From NCBI GenBank assembly GCA_030680355.1, contig JAUXVF010000031.1, positions 62,001 through 126,000 of the forward strand: DNA of 64,000 nt. Reading direction: 5' to 3'. The stretch comes from Caulobacter sp. GTDB taxonomy: Bacteria; Pseudomonadota; Alphaproteobacteria; Caulobacterales; Caulobacteraceae. Below the pieces are notes generated by a model, which was given only the letters and a program-made list of their open reading frames with translations, searched no databases and was not told the DNA's origin. Position numbers and translations under genes: made by a program. The stretch's first letter is position 1. Every line of letters starts with the position of its first letter. Positions 1 through 9,424 of this stretch are shown piece after piece.

Positions 1-1025
1 AACCAGGCGCTTTCGAGGAAGACCTCGGTGGTCGTTTCCGAACAGCCGGTGGACTCGCCGCCCATGACGCCGCCCAGGCCGACCGGGCGTTCGCCGTCGG
101 CGTCGGCGATGACGCTCATCTCCGGGGTCAGGGCGTAGGTCTTGCCGTCCAGGGCGATCAGATGCTCGTCGCCGTGCTCGCCGTGGCGGCCCAGTCGCGC
201 CTCGATCGTCGTTCCCGACAGCTTGGCGGCGTCATAGACGTGCAGCGGCCGGGCCCGGTCGTAGGTGATCAGGTTGGTGATATCGACCAGGGTGTTGATC
301 GGGCGCAGGCCGATGGCCTTCAGCCGGGCCTGCAGCCAGGCGGGGGAGGGGCCGTTCTTCACGCCGCGGATCAGCCGGCCCGAAAAGGTCCGGCAGGCCT
401 CGCCGTCGACCTTGAGGGCGATAGGGCAGGGGAAGGTCCCCGGGACCGGCGTCACCGTCTGGGCGCGCAGGGTCCCGACGCCGGCGGCCGACAGGTCGCG
501 GGCGATGCCGGCGACGCCCAGCCAGTCGGGGCGGTTGGGGGTGACCTCGAAGTCGATGACCGATTCCAGGCCCAGGGCCTGGGCGGCGGGCAGGCCGACA
601 GGGAAGTCGGCCGACAGGTCGAGGATGCCGTCGGATTCTTCGGCGGTCTCCATCTCGGCGGCCGAGCAGAGCATGCCGTTGGAGACCACGCCGCGAACCG
701 GCTTTTCCACCAGGGTCACGCCCAGGCCCGGCACATAGCTGCCGATCGGGGCGTAGATCGTGGTCAGGCCGGCGCGGGCGTTGGGGGCGCCACAGACGAT
801 CTCCTTGCGGCCGTCGACGGTGTCGACCTGACAGACCTGCAGCCGGTCGGCGTTGGGGTGCCGCTCGGCGGAGACGATCTTCGCCACGGTGAAGGCGGCC
901 AGCTTCTCGGCCGGGTCGGTGACATGCTCGACTTCAAGGCCGGCCATGGTCATGGCCTCGACGACCTGGGCGGTCGTGGCCTCGGTGTCGAGGTGGTCCT
1001 TGAGCCAGGAGAGGGTGAATTTCAT
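1..1025 (-). CDS. pheT: Phenylalanine-tRNA ligase beta subunit, N-terminal part (gene runs off the left edge)
   Basis: This is the beta chain of the alpha2beta2 phenylalanyl-tRNA synthetase, which charges tRNA-Phe in the cytoplasm. About 341 codons are visible. The N-terminus [12 protein letters not shown] is followed by the tRNA-binding (EMAP-like) domain containing [10 protein letters not shown] near residues 80-90, then the start of the B3/B4 editing domain. The ATG at 1025 lies 10 bp after the pheS stop, so the two are cotranscribed. The catalytic-like and anticodon-binding C-terminal domains lie outside the window. The reading frame is intact throughout. The assignment rests on both the sequence and the pheS neighbour. 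Confidence 0.95.
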   Translation of the reverse strand, partial: MKFTLSWLKDHLDTEATTAQVVEAMTMAGLEVEHVTDPAEKLAAFTVAKIVSAERHPNADRLQVCQVDTVDGRKEIVCGAPNARAGLTTIYAPIGSYVPGLGVTLVEKPVRGVVSNGMLCSAAEMETAEESDGILDLSADFPVGLPAAQALGLESVIDFEVTPNRPDWLGVAGIARDLSAAGVGTLRAQTVTPVPGTFPCPIALKVDGEACRTFSGRLIRGVKNGPSPAWLQARLKAIGLRPINTLVDITNLITYDRARPLHVYDAAKLSGTTIEARLGRHGEHGDEHLIALDGKTYALTPEMSVIADADGERPVGLGGVMGGESTGCSETTTEVFLESAW

Positions 1026-1035
1026 CGTCGCTCTC

Positions 1036-2148
1036 CTAGCTCAGGCCGGTGGCGGGATTGGGCGCGGCGAAGGCGCTGAACCCGTAGTGCGACAGCCAGC
1101 GGGTGTCGTTCTCGAAGGCGTCACGGGCGTCGGGCATGCCGTATTTCAGCATCGCCAGCCGGTCGATGCCGAGGCCGAAGGCGAAGCCCTGATAGATGTC
1201 CGGGTCGATGCCGCAGGAGCGCAGCACGTTGGGATGCACCATCCCGCAGCCGAGAATCTCCAGCCAGTCGCTGCCGGTGCCGATCTTGATCTCGCCGCCC
1301 GAGCGGTCGCAGCCGATATCCATCTCGGCGCTGGGCTCGGTGAACGGGAAGTGGTGCGGCCGGAAGCGGCTGACCACGCCGGCGACCTCGAAGAAGCGGG
1401 CGATGAAAGTTTCCAGGGTCCATTTCAGGTGACCCATATGGATGCCCTTGTCGATGACCAGGCCTTCCATCTGGTGGAACATCGGGGTGTGGGTCGCGTC
1501 GCTGTCGCAGCGATAGGTGCGGCCGGGCACGACGATGCGGATCGGCGGCTCGATGGTGGTGGCGATCCAGGGCGCGGCCGGCTTTTCGTTGGTGCGCTGC
1601 ATGGCCCGCACCTGCACCGGGCTGGTGTGGGTGCGCAGCAGTTTGCGCTCCCCGTCCGGGCCGGGCTTGAAGAAGAAGGTGTCGTGCATCTCCCGCGCCG
1701 GGTGCTTCTCCGGGAAGTTCAGGGCGGTGAAGTTGTTGAAGTCGGTCTCGATGTCGGGGCCTTCGGCGACCGCGAAGCCCATCTCGGCGAAGATGGCGGT
1801 CATCTCGTCCATGACCTGCAGGGTCGGATGCACCGAGCCCTTGCGGCGGGCCGGGGCGGGCAGGGTCAGGTCCAGCGTCTCGCGGGCCAGCCGGGCGTCG
1901 AGTTCGGCGGCCTCCAGGGCGACTTTGCGGGCCGCCAGGGCGGCGGCGACGCGGTCGCGCAGGCCGTTGATCGCCGGACCCGCCTCGCGGCGCTCGTCGG
2001 GGCTCATCGAGCCAAGCGTCTTGAGCAGGCCCGAGACGGAGCCGGACTTGCCCAGCGCGGCGACGCGGAGGGCCTCCAGGGCGGCGACATCAGGCGCCGC
2101 GGCGATGGCGGCCGACAGGTCGGCTTCGAGGGTGTTGAGATCGGTCAT
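1036..2148 (-). CDS. pheS: Phenylalanine-tRNA ligase alpha subunit
   Basis: The 370-residue catalytic subunit of phenylalanyl-tRNA synthetase is a full-length class II aaRS. It has an N-terminal coiled-coil tRNA-binding region (residues 1-90). The catalytic core has motif 2 around [14 protein letters not shown] and motif 3 around [14 protein letters not shown] close to the C-terminus. [12 protein letters not shown] belongs to the phenylalanine-binding region. It is followed by pheT. It is separated from rplT upstream by about 240 bp holding a rho-independent terminator and a palindromic repeat, so it probably has its own promoter rather than depending on the rpmI-rplT transcript. Confidence 0.97.
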   Translation of the reverse strand: MTDLNTLEADLSAAIAAAPDVAALEALRVAALGKSGSVSGLLKTLGSMSPDERREAGPAINGLRDRVAAALAARKVALEAAELDARLARETLDLTLPAPARRKGSVHPTLQVMDEMTAIFAEMGFAVAEGPDIETDFNNFTALNFPEKHPAREMHDTFFFKPGPDGERKLLRTHTSPVQVRAMQRTNEKPAAPWIATTIEPPIRIVVPGRTYRCDSDATHTPMFHQMEGLVIDKGIHMGHLKWTLETFIARFFEVAGVVSRFRPHHFPFTEPSAEMDIGCDRSGGEIKIGTGSDWLEILGCGMVHPNVLRSCGIDPDIYQGFAFGLGIDRLAMLKYGMPDARDAFENDTRWLSHYGFSAFAAPNPATGLS

Positions 2149-2205
2149 ATAGGGCCGTGGTCTAGAGCATTCGGAAGTGTGGCGAAACGGGCGGCGGCGT
2201 CATGT

Positions 2206-2303
2206 TGCGTCCTTCGACACGGCCTTGCGGGCCTGCTCAGGATGACGTGCATCTGTTCTACGTCAGGCTGAGCAGCGCTCGAAGAGCGCGTGTCGAAGCA
2301 CGC
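2206..2303. repeat. Palindromic intergenic repeat, family R1
   Basis: Two imperfect inverted arms: the left begins TGCGTCCTTCGACACGG and continues to CTGCTCAGGATGACG. The right runs from CGTCAGGCTGAGCAGCG to GTGTCGAAGCACGCA. Another full copy lies at 16416-16533 and half-copies at about 36138-36185 and 47975-48020. It is a REP/MITE-like dispersed element with no coding capacity, placed between pheS and the rplT terminator. Confidence 0.75.
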
Positions 2304-2320
2304 ACCATGCAAGGGCAAAC

Positions 2321-2354
2321 AAAAAGCCCCCCGGCTCGCACCGGAGGGCTTTTC
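2321..2354 (-). terminator. Rho-independent terminator after rplT
   Basis: On the minus strand an AAAAGCCCTCCGG arm and a CCGGGGGGCTTTTT arm enclose a 6-nt loop, ending in a run of T. It lies about 30 bp past the rplT stop, so it should end the rpmI-rplT transcript before pheS. Confidence 0.85.
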
Positions 2355-2385
2355 AGAGTCGAGAGACGACGAGCGTCCCCGGATC

Positions 2386-2742
2386 TTAAACCAGCGCGGC
2401 GCGAACCTTGTCGGCGATGGCCTTGAAGGCGACGGGGTCCTGACCGGCGATGTCGGAGAGGACCTTGCGGTCGATCTCGATGCCCGACAGGTCCAGGCCG
2501 TGGATAAACTGCGAGTAGGTGAAGCCTTCCAGACGCGCCGCGGCGTTGATGCGCTGGATCCAGAGGCTGCGGAAGTTACGCTTGCGAACCTTGCGGTCGC
2601 GATAGGCGTACTGGCCGGCCCGGTCCACCGCGGCCTTGGCCGTGCGGATGGTGTTCTTGCGACGCCCGTAAAAGCCCTTGGCCTGAACGAGAACCTTCTT
2701 GTGCTTGGCGTGGGCGGTTACGCCCCGTTTAACGCGTGCCAT
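2386..2742 (-). CDS. rplT: 50S ribosomal protein L20
   Basis: The 118-residue L20 protein is a primary 23S rRNA-binding protein needed for early 50S assembly. The N-terminus [18 protein letters not shown] and the basic stretch [15 protein letters not shown] match the family, and the length is normal. It follows rpmI by 16 bp in the conserved rpmI-rplT pair. In other bacteria L20 represses its own operon by binding the mRNA. No obvious L20-binding pseudoknot was identified here. Confidence 0.97.
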   Translation of the reverse strand: MARVKRGVTAHAKHKKVLVQAKGFYGRRKNTIRTAKAAVDRAGQYAYRDRKVRKRNFRSLWIQRINAAARLEGFTYSQFIHGLDLSGIEIDRKVLSDIAGQDPVAFKAIADKVRAALV

Positions 2743-2758
2743 GTGTCAGCGCTCCTTC

Positions 2759-2959
2759 TTACAGGCCGTAGGGCAGATAGGATTTGATGGTCTTGGCGTC
2801 TGCCGAGCTCATCACCTTCGTGCCGCGCTGCTGGCGAATGTATTTGCCGTTGTGGCTGATCAGGCGGTGGCGCTTGCCGGCGACGCCGGCCTTGATCTTG
2901 CCAGTGGCCGTGAGTTTGAAGCGCTTTTTGGCGCCTGACTTGGTCTTCAGTTTGGGCAT
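2759..2959 (-). CDS. rpmI: 50S ribosomal protein L35
   Basis: The 66-residue L35 protein begins [15 protein letters not shown], ends SYLPYGL and is strongly basic, as usual for the family. It is the first gene of the rpmI-rplT pair. In many bacteria infC lies directly upstream. Here infC is about 6.5 kb away, and an S9 peptidase gene ends 175 bp upstream, so rpmI must have its own promoter in that gap. Confidence 0.97.
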   Translation of the reverse strand: MPKLKTKSGAKKRFKLTATGKIKAGVAGKRHRLISHNGKYIRQQRGTKVMSSADAKTIKSYLPYGL

Positions 2960-3090
2960 TTTGCTCAGGGCCGAAGCCCTGTCCTCTATAGAGACGCATC
3001 ATGAACCGCCAAGGCATGCCTTTGGCCCGGCGGGTTCGGAAGGCGGCGTCTCTACCGCAAAGCGGGGCGGTGAGCAAGCCGCGCCTGCGT

Positions 3091-3128
3091 CCGGTCGGGG
3101 CGAACGGCGGACCGCTCACCCCGACCGG
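3091..3128 (-). terminator. Strong hairpin after the S9 peptidase gene
   Basis: A perfect 10-bp inverted repeat (CCGGTCGGGG and CCCCGACCGG) lies just downstream of the peptidase stop and upstream of rpmI. It has no T-run, so it is either a weak intrinsic terminator or an mRNA 3'-end stabiliser. Confidence 0.45.
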
Positions 3129-3134
3129 ATCGCC

Positions 3135-5054
3135 TTATTTCGGCGGATTGTACTTCTCGAGGAAGGTCAGTGTCGCCTGAAGCATCTGCTGCCGGGTCTT
3201 GGTGGCCGACATGTAGTGATCCTCGCCGTCCAGGGTGACGAACTCGACGGACTTGCCGGCGCTGACCAGGGCCTTGTTCATGACCACGCTCTGTTCATAG
3301 GGAACGACCGTGTCGTCGCGGCCGTGGATCAGCAGAATCGGCCCGTTGACCCGGTCGGCCAGATAGGCGGGAGACAGGGTCTTGAGCACCGGATCGTTGG
3401 CCGAACTCACGCCCAGGAAGCGGTTCCAGTAGCGCACGGTGGTGCTGTCGGAGCCGCCGGTGCGCGTGGTGGCGCGATCCTGTTTGCGCGGCAGGTCCGA
3501 CACGCCGGCCACGGAAACGGCGCAGCGATAGACGCCCTGGTCGAGGGTCATGCCGGCCAGGGCGGCATAGCCGCCATAGCTGGCGCCGACGATACAGACC
3601 CGCGTCGGGTCAATGACGCCGGCCGTCGCCAGGGCGCGGACACCGTCGGAGAGATCGGTCTGCATCTTGCGGCCATACTCGCCGTAGCCGGCCCGCAGGA
3701 AGCTCTCGCCCAGACCGTCGGAGCCGCGGAAGTTGGGCTGGAAGACCGCATAGCCGCGCGAGGCCAGGGCCTGGGCCCACCAGTCGAACCCGGCCACATC
3801 GCGCGCCGCCGGTCCGCCGTGCGGCAGCAGGACCAGCGGCAGGTTGCGCGGATCCTTGCCGGCCGGAAGGGTCAGGTAGCCGAACATGTCCAGGCCGTCC
3901 TTGGCCTTGTAGCGGAACACCCGCACGTCGGCGACGTCGGCGCCGGCCACGCCCGGATACTCGCTGCCGACGCGCTGGGCCCGTTTGGCGGCCGCATCGA
4001 CGACGTACCAGGCGCCGGGCTCGCCCGAGCCCTCGACGCGGATCACCACGGTCTTGTAGTCGGGCGTCATCGACTGGAGCGTCACCCGCATGTTGGCGAA
4101 GCTTGTCTTGACCAGTTTCCAGGTCTCGGCCAGCTGGGGCTCATAGATTTCATAGTCGGTGAAGACGTCGGTGTAGCCCAAGGCCACAAGCCGACCGTCG
4201 CGCCCGTGCAGCAGCGTGTCGGTTGGCAATTCGGGGCCGAACGGCTCGCCAAGCGCGCCGGTGGTCCGGTTCACCTCTCTCAGGGTCCAGTGGCCGGCGT
4301 CTTCGTCGAGGAGCTGGATCAACACCGTGTCGAGGCTGCGGCCAAAGCCTGCCATCCCCGGCGAGTCGATGCTGCGGGGCGTGCTGGCCGCATCAATCCA
4401 GGCCCCGCCGGCCCGGGTCTGCAGCCGCCAGCGTCCGGCGCTGGTCTCGGTGGTCATGGCCGCCATGCCGCCGTCCGCGTCGATCAGGAAGCGGGCGAAA
4501 TCGTCGGGGCCGCGCTGATAGAGCGCGCCGTAGCCGGTATCGAGATCAATCCGGTAGACGTCGTAGCGCCGGGCTTCGTTCTCGACCGTGTAGCCCATGG
4601 CGTAGGCTGTGGGCCGGCCTTTGTAGTCGGCGATTTGTGGCGTGCTGAAGATGGCGTTGATGGCTTCCCGGGAGGAGCGGTTCATCAGCCGCACGATCTT
4701 GCCGGTCTTCACATTGTAACTGTAGGCCAGCGGGATTTCGCTCTTGTAGAAAAAGTCCGACAGGTCGGCGGTCGTGGTGGCCATGACGATCACATGGTCG
4801 GGGCTGCCCCACATCAGGCTGCGGACCTTGACCCCGGTCAGGTCGGCGCCGCCCAGCACGTCGCCCTCGCGGGTCTGGACCAGCAGCTGCCGCGCATCGC
4901 CGTCATTGCGGATGTAGGCCAGCGTCTTGCCGTCGTCGGAGATGGTGACGTCTTCGATGGCCGGAAGCCGGCCATACGCTTCCACGGGCGCGGCCAGCGC
5001 CGGCGACGTCAGAAAAAGGGCGCAGACCAGCGCCGTCAGAACACCACGAACCAT
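3135..5054 (-). CDS. Exported S9-family peptidase (prolyl oligopeptidase / dipeptidyl aminopeptidase-like)
   Basis: The protein has 639 residues when started at the ATG at 5054, which has AGGGGG six bases upstream. A GTG at 5069 is possible but sits too close to that site. A signal peptide (MVRGVLTALVCALFLTSPALA) indicates export to the periplasm. The N-terminal half should be a beta-propeller and the C-terminal part is an alpha/beta-hydrolase domain. The triad is visible: Ser492 in GASYGGY, Asp581 in HGRDDTVVP and His613 in GEDHYMS. It probably cleaves peptides at the N-terminal side. The exact specificity cannot be told. A hairpin follows the stop. Confidence 0.88.
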   Translation of the reverse strand: MVRGVLTALVCALFLTSPALAAPVEAYGRLPAIEDVTISDDGKTLAYIRNDGDARQLLVQTREGDVLGGADLTGVKVRSLMWGSPDHVIVMATTTADLSDFFYKSEIPLAYSYNVKTGKIVRLMNRSSREAINAIFSTPQIADYKGRPTAYAMGYTVENEARRYDVYRIDLDTGYGALYQRGPDDFARFLIDADGGMAAMTTETSAGRWRLQTRAGGAWIDAASTPRSIDSPGMAGFGRSLDTVLIQLLDEDAGHWTLREVNRTTGALGEPFGPELPTDTLLHGRDGRLVALGYTDVFTDYEIYEPQLAETWKLVKTSFANMRVTLQSMTPDYKTVVIRVEGSGEPGAWYVVDAAAKRAQRVGSEYPGVAGADVADVRVFRYKAKDGLDMFGYLTLPAGKDPRNLPLVLLPHGGPAARDVAGFDWWAQALASRGYAVFQPNFRGSDGLGESFLRAGYGEYGRKMQTDLSDGVRALATAGVIDPTRVCIVGASYGGYAALAGMTLDQGVYRCAVSVAGVSDLPRKQDRATTRTGGSDSTTVRYWNRFLGVSSANDPVLKTLSPAYLADRVNGPILLIHGRDDTVVPYEQSVVMNKALVSAGKSVEFVTLDGEDHYMSATKTRQQMLQATLTFLEKYNPPK

Positions 5055-5134
5055 CACAAGCCCCCTCACGCGGCGCCTGCCTTATCGCGCCTGTCTGGGA
5101 AGGTTGCGCAGATCGATCGATCACGCAAGACGTG

Positions 5135-6355
5135 TTACTGGATCCGCCGGACCTGACGCTTGACCTGCCAGGCCATGAACAGGGCCGGGATGCACAATCC
5201 GGCGGCCACGGCGAACGGGGCGCTGGGCCCAAAGCCGGAGAACAGCGGCGCGGCCATCAGCGGGCCGACGATCCGCGCCAGGGCTCCGGCGGCGGTGTTG
5301 AGCCCCATCATCTCGCCCTGGCGGTCGGCCGAGGATGCGCGGGAGATGATGGCCCCGATATTGGGGAAACACAGCGACTGGCCGAGGGCCACCGCGATCA
5401 TGCCGACCACCGCCCATTGCCAGGTCGGCACGAAGGGCTGCAGGGCGAACCCCAGTCCGATCAGGACCAGGCCGGCGATCAGGGTGTTGGCCTCGCCGAA
5501 CCGCCGCGCCAGGGCGCCGGTCAACAGACCCTGAGCGAAGGCCGCGGTCAGGCCGATGACCAGGAAACAGAAGCCGATCTGGCGCGGCCCCCAGGCGAAC
5601 CGGGCCTCGGCCCACAGACCGAAGGTCGCCTCCATGGCCGCGAACCCGGCGATCGAGATCAGGGTCACGGTCAGGATCCGCCAGATCACCGGATGGGCGA
5701 GGGCGTCGCTGACGCCCTCGAACCGGCCCCGTCGCGGCGCGTCGCGATGCGCGTGCGCCCGGGTCTCGCGGACGAAGGCGACCACGCCCAGCCCGGCGGT
5801 CACCGCCAGGGCGGCGGCCAGGAACAGCGGCGGGCGGAAGCCGATCGTGCCCTGTTCGGCATGGGCCAGCAGGCCGCCGATCGAGGGGCCGGTGACAAAC
5901 CCCAGGCTGAAGGCGGCGCCCATCAGCCCCAGCCGCCCGGCGCGGCGGTCGGGCGGGGTGATGTCGGCCATATAGCCCTGGATGGTCGAGATGTTGCCGG
6001 TCAGCATCCCCCCGGTCAGCCGGATGGCGCAGGCGATCCAGAGGTTGGGGGCGAAGGCCAGGGCGACATAGGTCAGGGCATTGCCGAAGATGGTGATGAT
6101 CAGCACCGGTCGCCGCCCGATCCGGTCCGACAGCCGGCCCCACAGAGGCTCGGCGAAGAAGTTGCCGACCGAATAGCAGGAGAACAGCACAAACACCTGC
6201 CAGTCCGGCGCCCCGAACGACTTGGCGTAGAACGGCAGCAGCGGAATGATCACCCCGAACCCGGCGATATTGACGAACACCACGGCCAGCAGGACGTAGA
6301 GCGCCCGGTTGTCGCTCTGGGCGGTCGCGGCGGAGGGTGTGGGATCGGCTGCCAT
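5135..6355 (-). CDS. MFS transporter, tetracycline-resistance (TCR) type exporter
   Basis: A 406-residue, 12-helix major facilitator with the motif A loop GRLSDRIGRRPVL after helix 2 and the motif C-like GPSIGGLLA in helix 5, typical of drug:H+ antiporters of the inner membrane. The start at 6355 (MAADPTPS) is preferred. An upstream ATG at 6409 would add 18 poorly conserved, proline-rich residues and lies in repeat-like DNA, and neither site has a clear Shine-Dalgarno. The substrate cannot be predicted. It lies 80 bp downstream of the divergence with the S9 peptidase start, same strand. Confidence 0.85.
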   Translation of the reverse strand: MAADPTPSAATAQSDNRALYVLLAVVFVNIAGFGVIIPLLPFYAKSFGAPDWQVFVLFSCYSVGNFFAEPLWGRLSDRIGRRPVLIITIFGNALTYVALAFAPNLWIACAIRLTGGMLTGNISTIQGYMADITPPDRRAGRLGLMGAAFSLGFVTGPSIGGLLAHAEQGTIGFRPPLFLAAALAVTAGLGVVAFVRETRAHAHRDAPRRGRFEGVSDALAHPVIWRILTVTLISIAGFAAMEATFGLWAEARFAWGPRQIGFCFLVIGLTAAFAQGLLTGALARRFGEANTLIAGLVLIGLGFALQPFVPTWQWAVVGMIAVALGQSLCFPNIGAIISRASSADRQGEMMGLNTAAGALARIVGPLMAAPLFSGFGPSAPFAVAAGLCIPALFMAWQVKRQVRRIQ

Positions 6356-6651
6356 CAGGGGCGGGGGTTTAGGCCCATTCAGTCCGCCGGCAAAGCGGGA
6401 CGGGGACATGTTTCGGCGATGGCTTGCAGCTGTCCCCGGTCAGGCGCGATGTTCATTTAGCTGAATAATAAGTGCCCCCGTTTCTATATCTCCGCCCCGA
6501 GAGGAGTGGGAAACCGGAGGCGGTCAAGGCCCGGTGAATCGGGCAAGCCCTCCCTGTCGCCAGCGCCCGCGGCTTTAGGGTTGTATCTCCAGGCGAGACG
6601 AGAGTGAGTGTCCCCATGCCGAACAGGAGCGCTCACCAGAGGCAATTCGAA

Positions 6652-7977
6652 ATGCAGCATGATCATGAGGGCAGCGACTACAGGAAAGGCTCGATCACAC
6701 TGGCCGGGGCCGTTGCCATGGGCACCGGTGTGATGATCGGGGCGGGCATTTTTGCTCTGACGGGCCAGATCGCACAGCTTGCCGGTCCGCTCTTTCCACT
6801 GGCCTTCATCGCCGGCGCGGTCGTCACCGCCTTCAGCGCCTACAGTTATATCAAGATGTCGAACGCCTGGCCCTCGGCCGGCGGGATCGGGATGATCCTG
6901 CAGAAATGCTACGGCCCGGGCGCCGTCGCCGCCGGGGCGGCGCTTCTGATGGCCCTCAGCATGATCATCGCCGAGAGCCTCGTGGCCCGAACCTTCGCCA
7001 CCTACGTCCTGCGGCCCTTTGACATCGTGGGCGGGCCGCTGGTGCCGATCCTCGCTGTCGCGGTGATGGTGTTCGCCTTCCTCGTCAACATCGCCGGCAA
7101 CCAATCAGTCGGGCGCTTTTCCCTGGTCATGGCGGCGGTCAAGGTCAGCGGGATCGCGCTGTTTGGCATCGCCGCGCTCTGGTCCAGCGGCTTCCAGTTC
7201 GCCGCGGCGTCGGAAACCACCCAGGCCGCGACCCCGCTCGGTTTCATCGCGTCGGTGGCCCTGGCGATCCTGGCCTTCAAGGGTTTCACCACGATTACCA
7301 ATAGCGGTGCCGAGATCACTGAGCCCCATCGTAATGTCGGCCGCGCGATCGTGATCTCGATCGCCCTTTGCGTCCTGGTTTACCTGCTGGTGGCCTTCGG
7401 CGTGGGGGCCAGCCTGCCCATCGACCAGATCGTCGCCGCCCGGGACTACTCTCTGGCGGAGGCGGCCCGGCCGGCGCTCGGCCAGACGGGTTTCTATCTG
7501 ACGGTCCTTCTGGCTGCGGTCGCGACGGCCTCCGGCCTTCTGGCCAGCGTCTTTGCGGTGTCACGCATGCTGGCGATGCTCACCGATATGAAGATGATCC
7601 CGCACCGGGATTTCGGCATGCCGGGAAACATTCAACGTCACATGCTGGTCTACACGGTGGTTGTCGCCTCGACGCTGGCGATATTCTTCGACCTCGGCCG
7701 GATCGCATCACTGGGCGCGTTCTTCTACCTCGTCATGGACATGACTGTGCACTGGGGCGTGTTCCACTTCCGCCGCAAGGAGGTCGACGCCGCCGGGGCG
7801 GTGCTCCTGACGGCGCTCGCCTTTGACGCCGTCGTTCTTTCGGCGTTCGCGGCGATGAAGCTGCAAAGTGATCCCGCCATTGTTCTGTATGCGGGCATCG
7901 GTATCGCCGCGGTCTTCGTATTCGAACGGATGTACCTGTCACGCTGGCTGGCGCCGCAGGCCGGCCACGGTCACTGA
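6652..7977 (+). CDS. APC-superfamily amino acid permease
   Basis: A 441-residue inner-membrane permease with about 12 hydrophobic segments. The first helix region TGVMIGAGIFALTGQ carries the GxGIF motif that binds the amino-acid backbone in APC transporters. The ATG at 6652 has AGAGG nine bases upstream. In-frame ATG 6616 and GTG 6604 would add 12-16 residues but lie within a GAGTGAGTGTCCCCAT sequence that resembles the arm of a dispersed repeat. The substrate is unknown. Downstream is a small minus-strand membrane protein gene facing it. Confidence 0.85.
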   Translation: MQHDHEGSDYRKGSITLAGAVAMGTGVMIGAGIFALTGQIAQLAGPLFPLAFIAGAVVTAFSAYSYIKMSNAWPSAGGIGMILQKCYGPGAVAAGAALLMALSMIIAESLVARTFATYVLRPFDIVGGPLVPILAVAVMVFAFLVNIAGNQSVGRFSLVMAAVKVSGIALFGIAALWSSGFQFAAASETTQAATPLGFIASVALAILAFKGFTTITNSGAEITEPHRNVGRAIVISIALCVLVYLLVAFGVGASLPIDQIVAARDYSLAEAARPALGQTGFYLTVLLAAVATASGLLASVFAVSRMLAMLTDMKMIPHRDFGMPGNIQRHMLVYTVVVASTLAIFFDLGRIASLGAFFYLVMDMTVHWGVFHFRRKEVDAAGAVLLTALAFDAVVLSAFAAMKLQSDPAIVLYAGIGIAAVFVFERMYLSRWLAPQAGHGH

Positions 7978-8054
7978 AGCCTGCCAGCGAGACCGGTTAG
8001 GCAGGGTGCAGACCGCAGCGAGCAGGTTTTTTGACGGGCTGGCGGTGACTCAAT

Positions 8055-8315
8055 TCAGGGCTGTCCGGCAAGACGATTGTAAATCATCGCCACGGCCCAA
8101 ACGACCAGACCGGCGATCGCTGACCAGGCGATCATGCCGATCAGAAAGCCGCTCCAGTGCATTGTCCAAGCAATGCCCTGTAGATTTGCATGCATCATCT
8201 GGCCGCTCATCTGCATCATCGGGCCCGGAGCCACAACGACCAGTGCGCTGCAGATAGTCCAGGACACGGCGACAACAATCGTTGCGGCGAGGCCAAGTTT
8301 CACGGGATTGAGCAT
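8055..8315 (-). CDS. Small two-helix membrane protein (DUF5676-like)
   Basis: An 86-residue protein starting MLNPVKLGLAATIVV, with two hydrophobic helices separated by a Met-rich segment (PGPMMQMSGQMMHANLQG). The second helix ends in VVWAVAMIYNRLAG, which resembles DUF5676 proteins. The ATG at 8315 has GGAG seven bases upstream. Methionine- and histidine-rich loops like this sometimes bind Cu(I), but no metal-handling gene is adjacent, so that is speculation. Function is unknown. Confidence 0.65.
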   Translation of the reverse strand: MLNPVKLGLAATIVVAVSWTICSALVVVAPGPMMQMSGQMMHANLQGIAWTMHWSGFLIGMIAWSAIAGLVVWAVAMIYNRLAGQP

Positions 8316-8429
8316 CACGACGCTCCTTCTGTGGTTCGCGACGGTTCGCGGCGACAGAATGGTGCGGCAACTGCTTTGCGGTAATGATCTTCATCAATTT
8401 TGACGGCGCGACCAGGCGGCTTGCACTAG

Positions 8430-8475
8430 ATGGGGACATACACTCACTTGCGAGCAAACGAGTGTGTGTCCCCAT
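8430..8475. repeat. Palindromic repeat of the GTGTGTCCCC family
   Basis: The arms ATGGGGACATACACTC and GAGTGTGTGTCCCCAT pair almost perfectly around a 14-nt loop. A longer copy is at 36067-36138. It resembles REP elements mobilised by TnpA-REP (RAYT) transposases. No such transposase is in the window. Confidence 0.75.
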
Positions 8476-8565
8476 TTGATTTTCTGAACGCCGGGAAAGC
8501 CTTCCTGTCCGTCCGATAAAGCGCTTCATTCATCATCCCTGTAGATCCCGAGACCGGAGGCCGAC

Positions 8566-9327
8566 GTGGCGCTGAAACGGGTCGACTATGACGACAACCA
8601 GCATGCGGTCTACGCCCGGGGGCGTTCGATGGCGCCGGCGACGCTGGCGCGCTGGATGGAGCGGTTCGCCGCGCATCTGCCGGACCGGCGGCCGCTGACG
8701 GTGGTTGATCTGGGCTGCGGCGTCGGCCGGCTGACCCCGGCCCTGGCCGAGACCTTCGGCGGGCCGGTGCATGGCGTCGAGCCGTCGGCCCGGATGCGCG
8801 AGATCGCGGTCGCCACGGCCGGCCATCCGGGGGTCGACTACCGGGCCGGCGAGGCCGCGCGGATACCGCTGGAGGACGCCAGTGTCGACGCGGTGCTGAT
8901 GTTTCTCTCTTTCCACCACGTGCCCGACCGCGCCGCCGCGGCGGCAGAGATCGCCCGGGTGCTGCGCCCCGGCGGGCGGGTGCTGGTCCGCAGCCCCTTC
9001 GCCGACCGGATGACCGCCGGCTGGTGGCAGCAGTTCTTTCCGCGCGCCCTGGCCATCGAGAAGCAGATGTTTCCGACCCTGGTGGAGGTGACCGCCGTCT
9101 TCGCGGCGGCGGGGCTGACGCCCGTCGCCCTGGTGACGATCGAGGAGGTCTACGCCGCCAATGAAGCCGAAGCCGCCGAAAAGCTGCGCCTGCGCGCCAT
9201 CTCGACCTTCGAACACATGAGCGAGGCCGAGATCGCCGAGGGCTTCGCGCGGCTAGACGCCTATCTGGCCGCCGGCGCCGGCGACGGCCCGACCGCCGGC
9301 CTCAGCGACCTGCTGGTGCTGGGGTAG
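8566..9327 (+). CDS. Class I SAM-dependent methyltransferase
   Basis: A 253-residue cytoplasmic methyltransferase of the methyltransferase-11/25 type. Motif I is VVDLGCGVGRL (about residues 46-56). The acidic ribose contact is in HGVEPSARM, and post-motif features include LMFLSFHHVPD and RVLRPGGRVLVRSPF. The GTG start has GGAGG eight to nine bases upstream. It stands alone, followed by a shared bidirectional terminator facing infC. The substrate (a small molecule rather than nucleic acid, judging from the fold) is not predictable. Confidence 0.82.
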   Translation: MALKRVDYDDNQHAVYARGRSMAPATLARWMERFAAHLPDRRPLTVVDLGCGVGRLTPALAETFGGPVHGVEPSARMREIAVATAGHPGVDYRAGEAARIPLEDASVDAVLMFLSFHHVPDRAAAAAEIARVLRPGGRVLVRSPFADRMTAGWWQQFFPRALAIEKQMFPTLVEVTAVFAAAGLTPVALVTIEEVYAANEAEAAEKLRLRAISTFEHMSEAEIAEGFARLDAYLAAGAGDGPTAGLSDLLVLG

Positions 9328-9369
9328 GGACGGGGCGCGGCGCTCTCCACCGACCCCTAAAACGCAAAA

Positions 9370-9393
9370 CGCCCCGACCGTGAGGTCGGGGCG
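9370..9393. terminator. Bidirectional terminator hairpin between the methyltransferase gene and infC
   Basis: CGCCCCGACC and GGTCGGGGCG form a perfect 10-bp stem with a 4-nt loop. It sits between two convergent genes, 43 bp after the first stop and 32 bp after the infC stop, flanked by AAAACG on the left, which reads as a short T-run on the minus strand. Confidence 0.75.
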
Positions 9394-9424
9394 CTTCGGT
9401 ATCTCGAGATCGACCCTTAAGCGC

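Noticed and set aside
2784..5156. A 790-codon plus-strand open frame opposite the S9 peptidase (and similar long ones at 48461-50386 and 25123-27573)
   Set aside because: Antisense shadows of real genes in high-GC DNA: His/Gly/Ala/Arg-rich, no domain, no ribosome-binding site, and the opposite strand has complete protein families.
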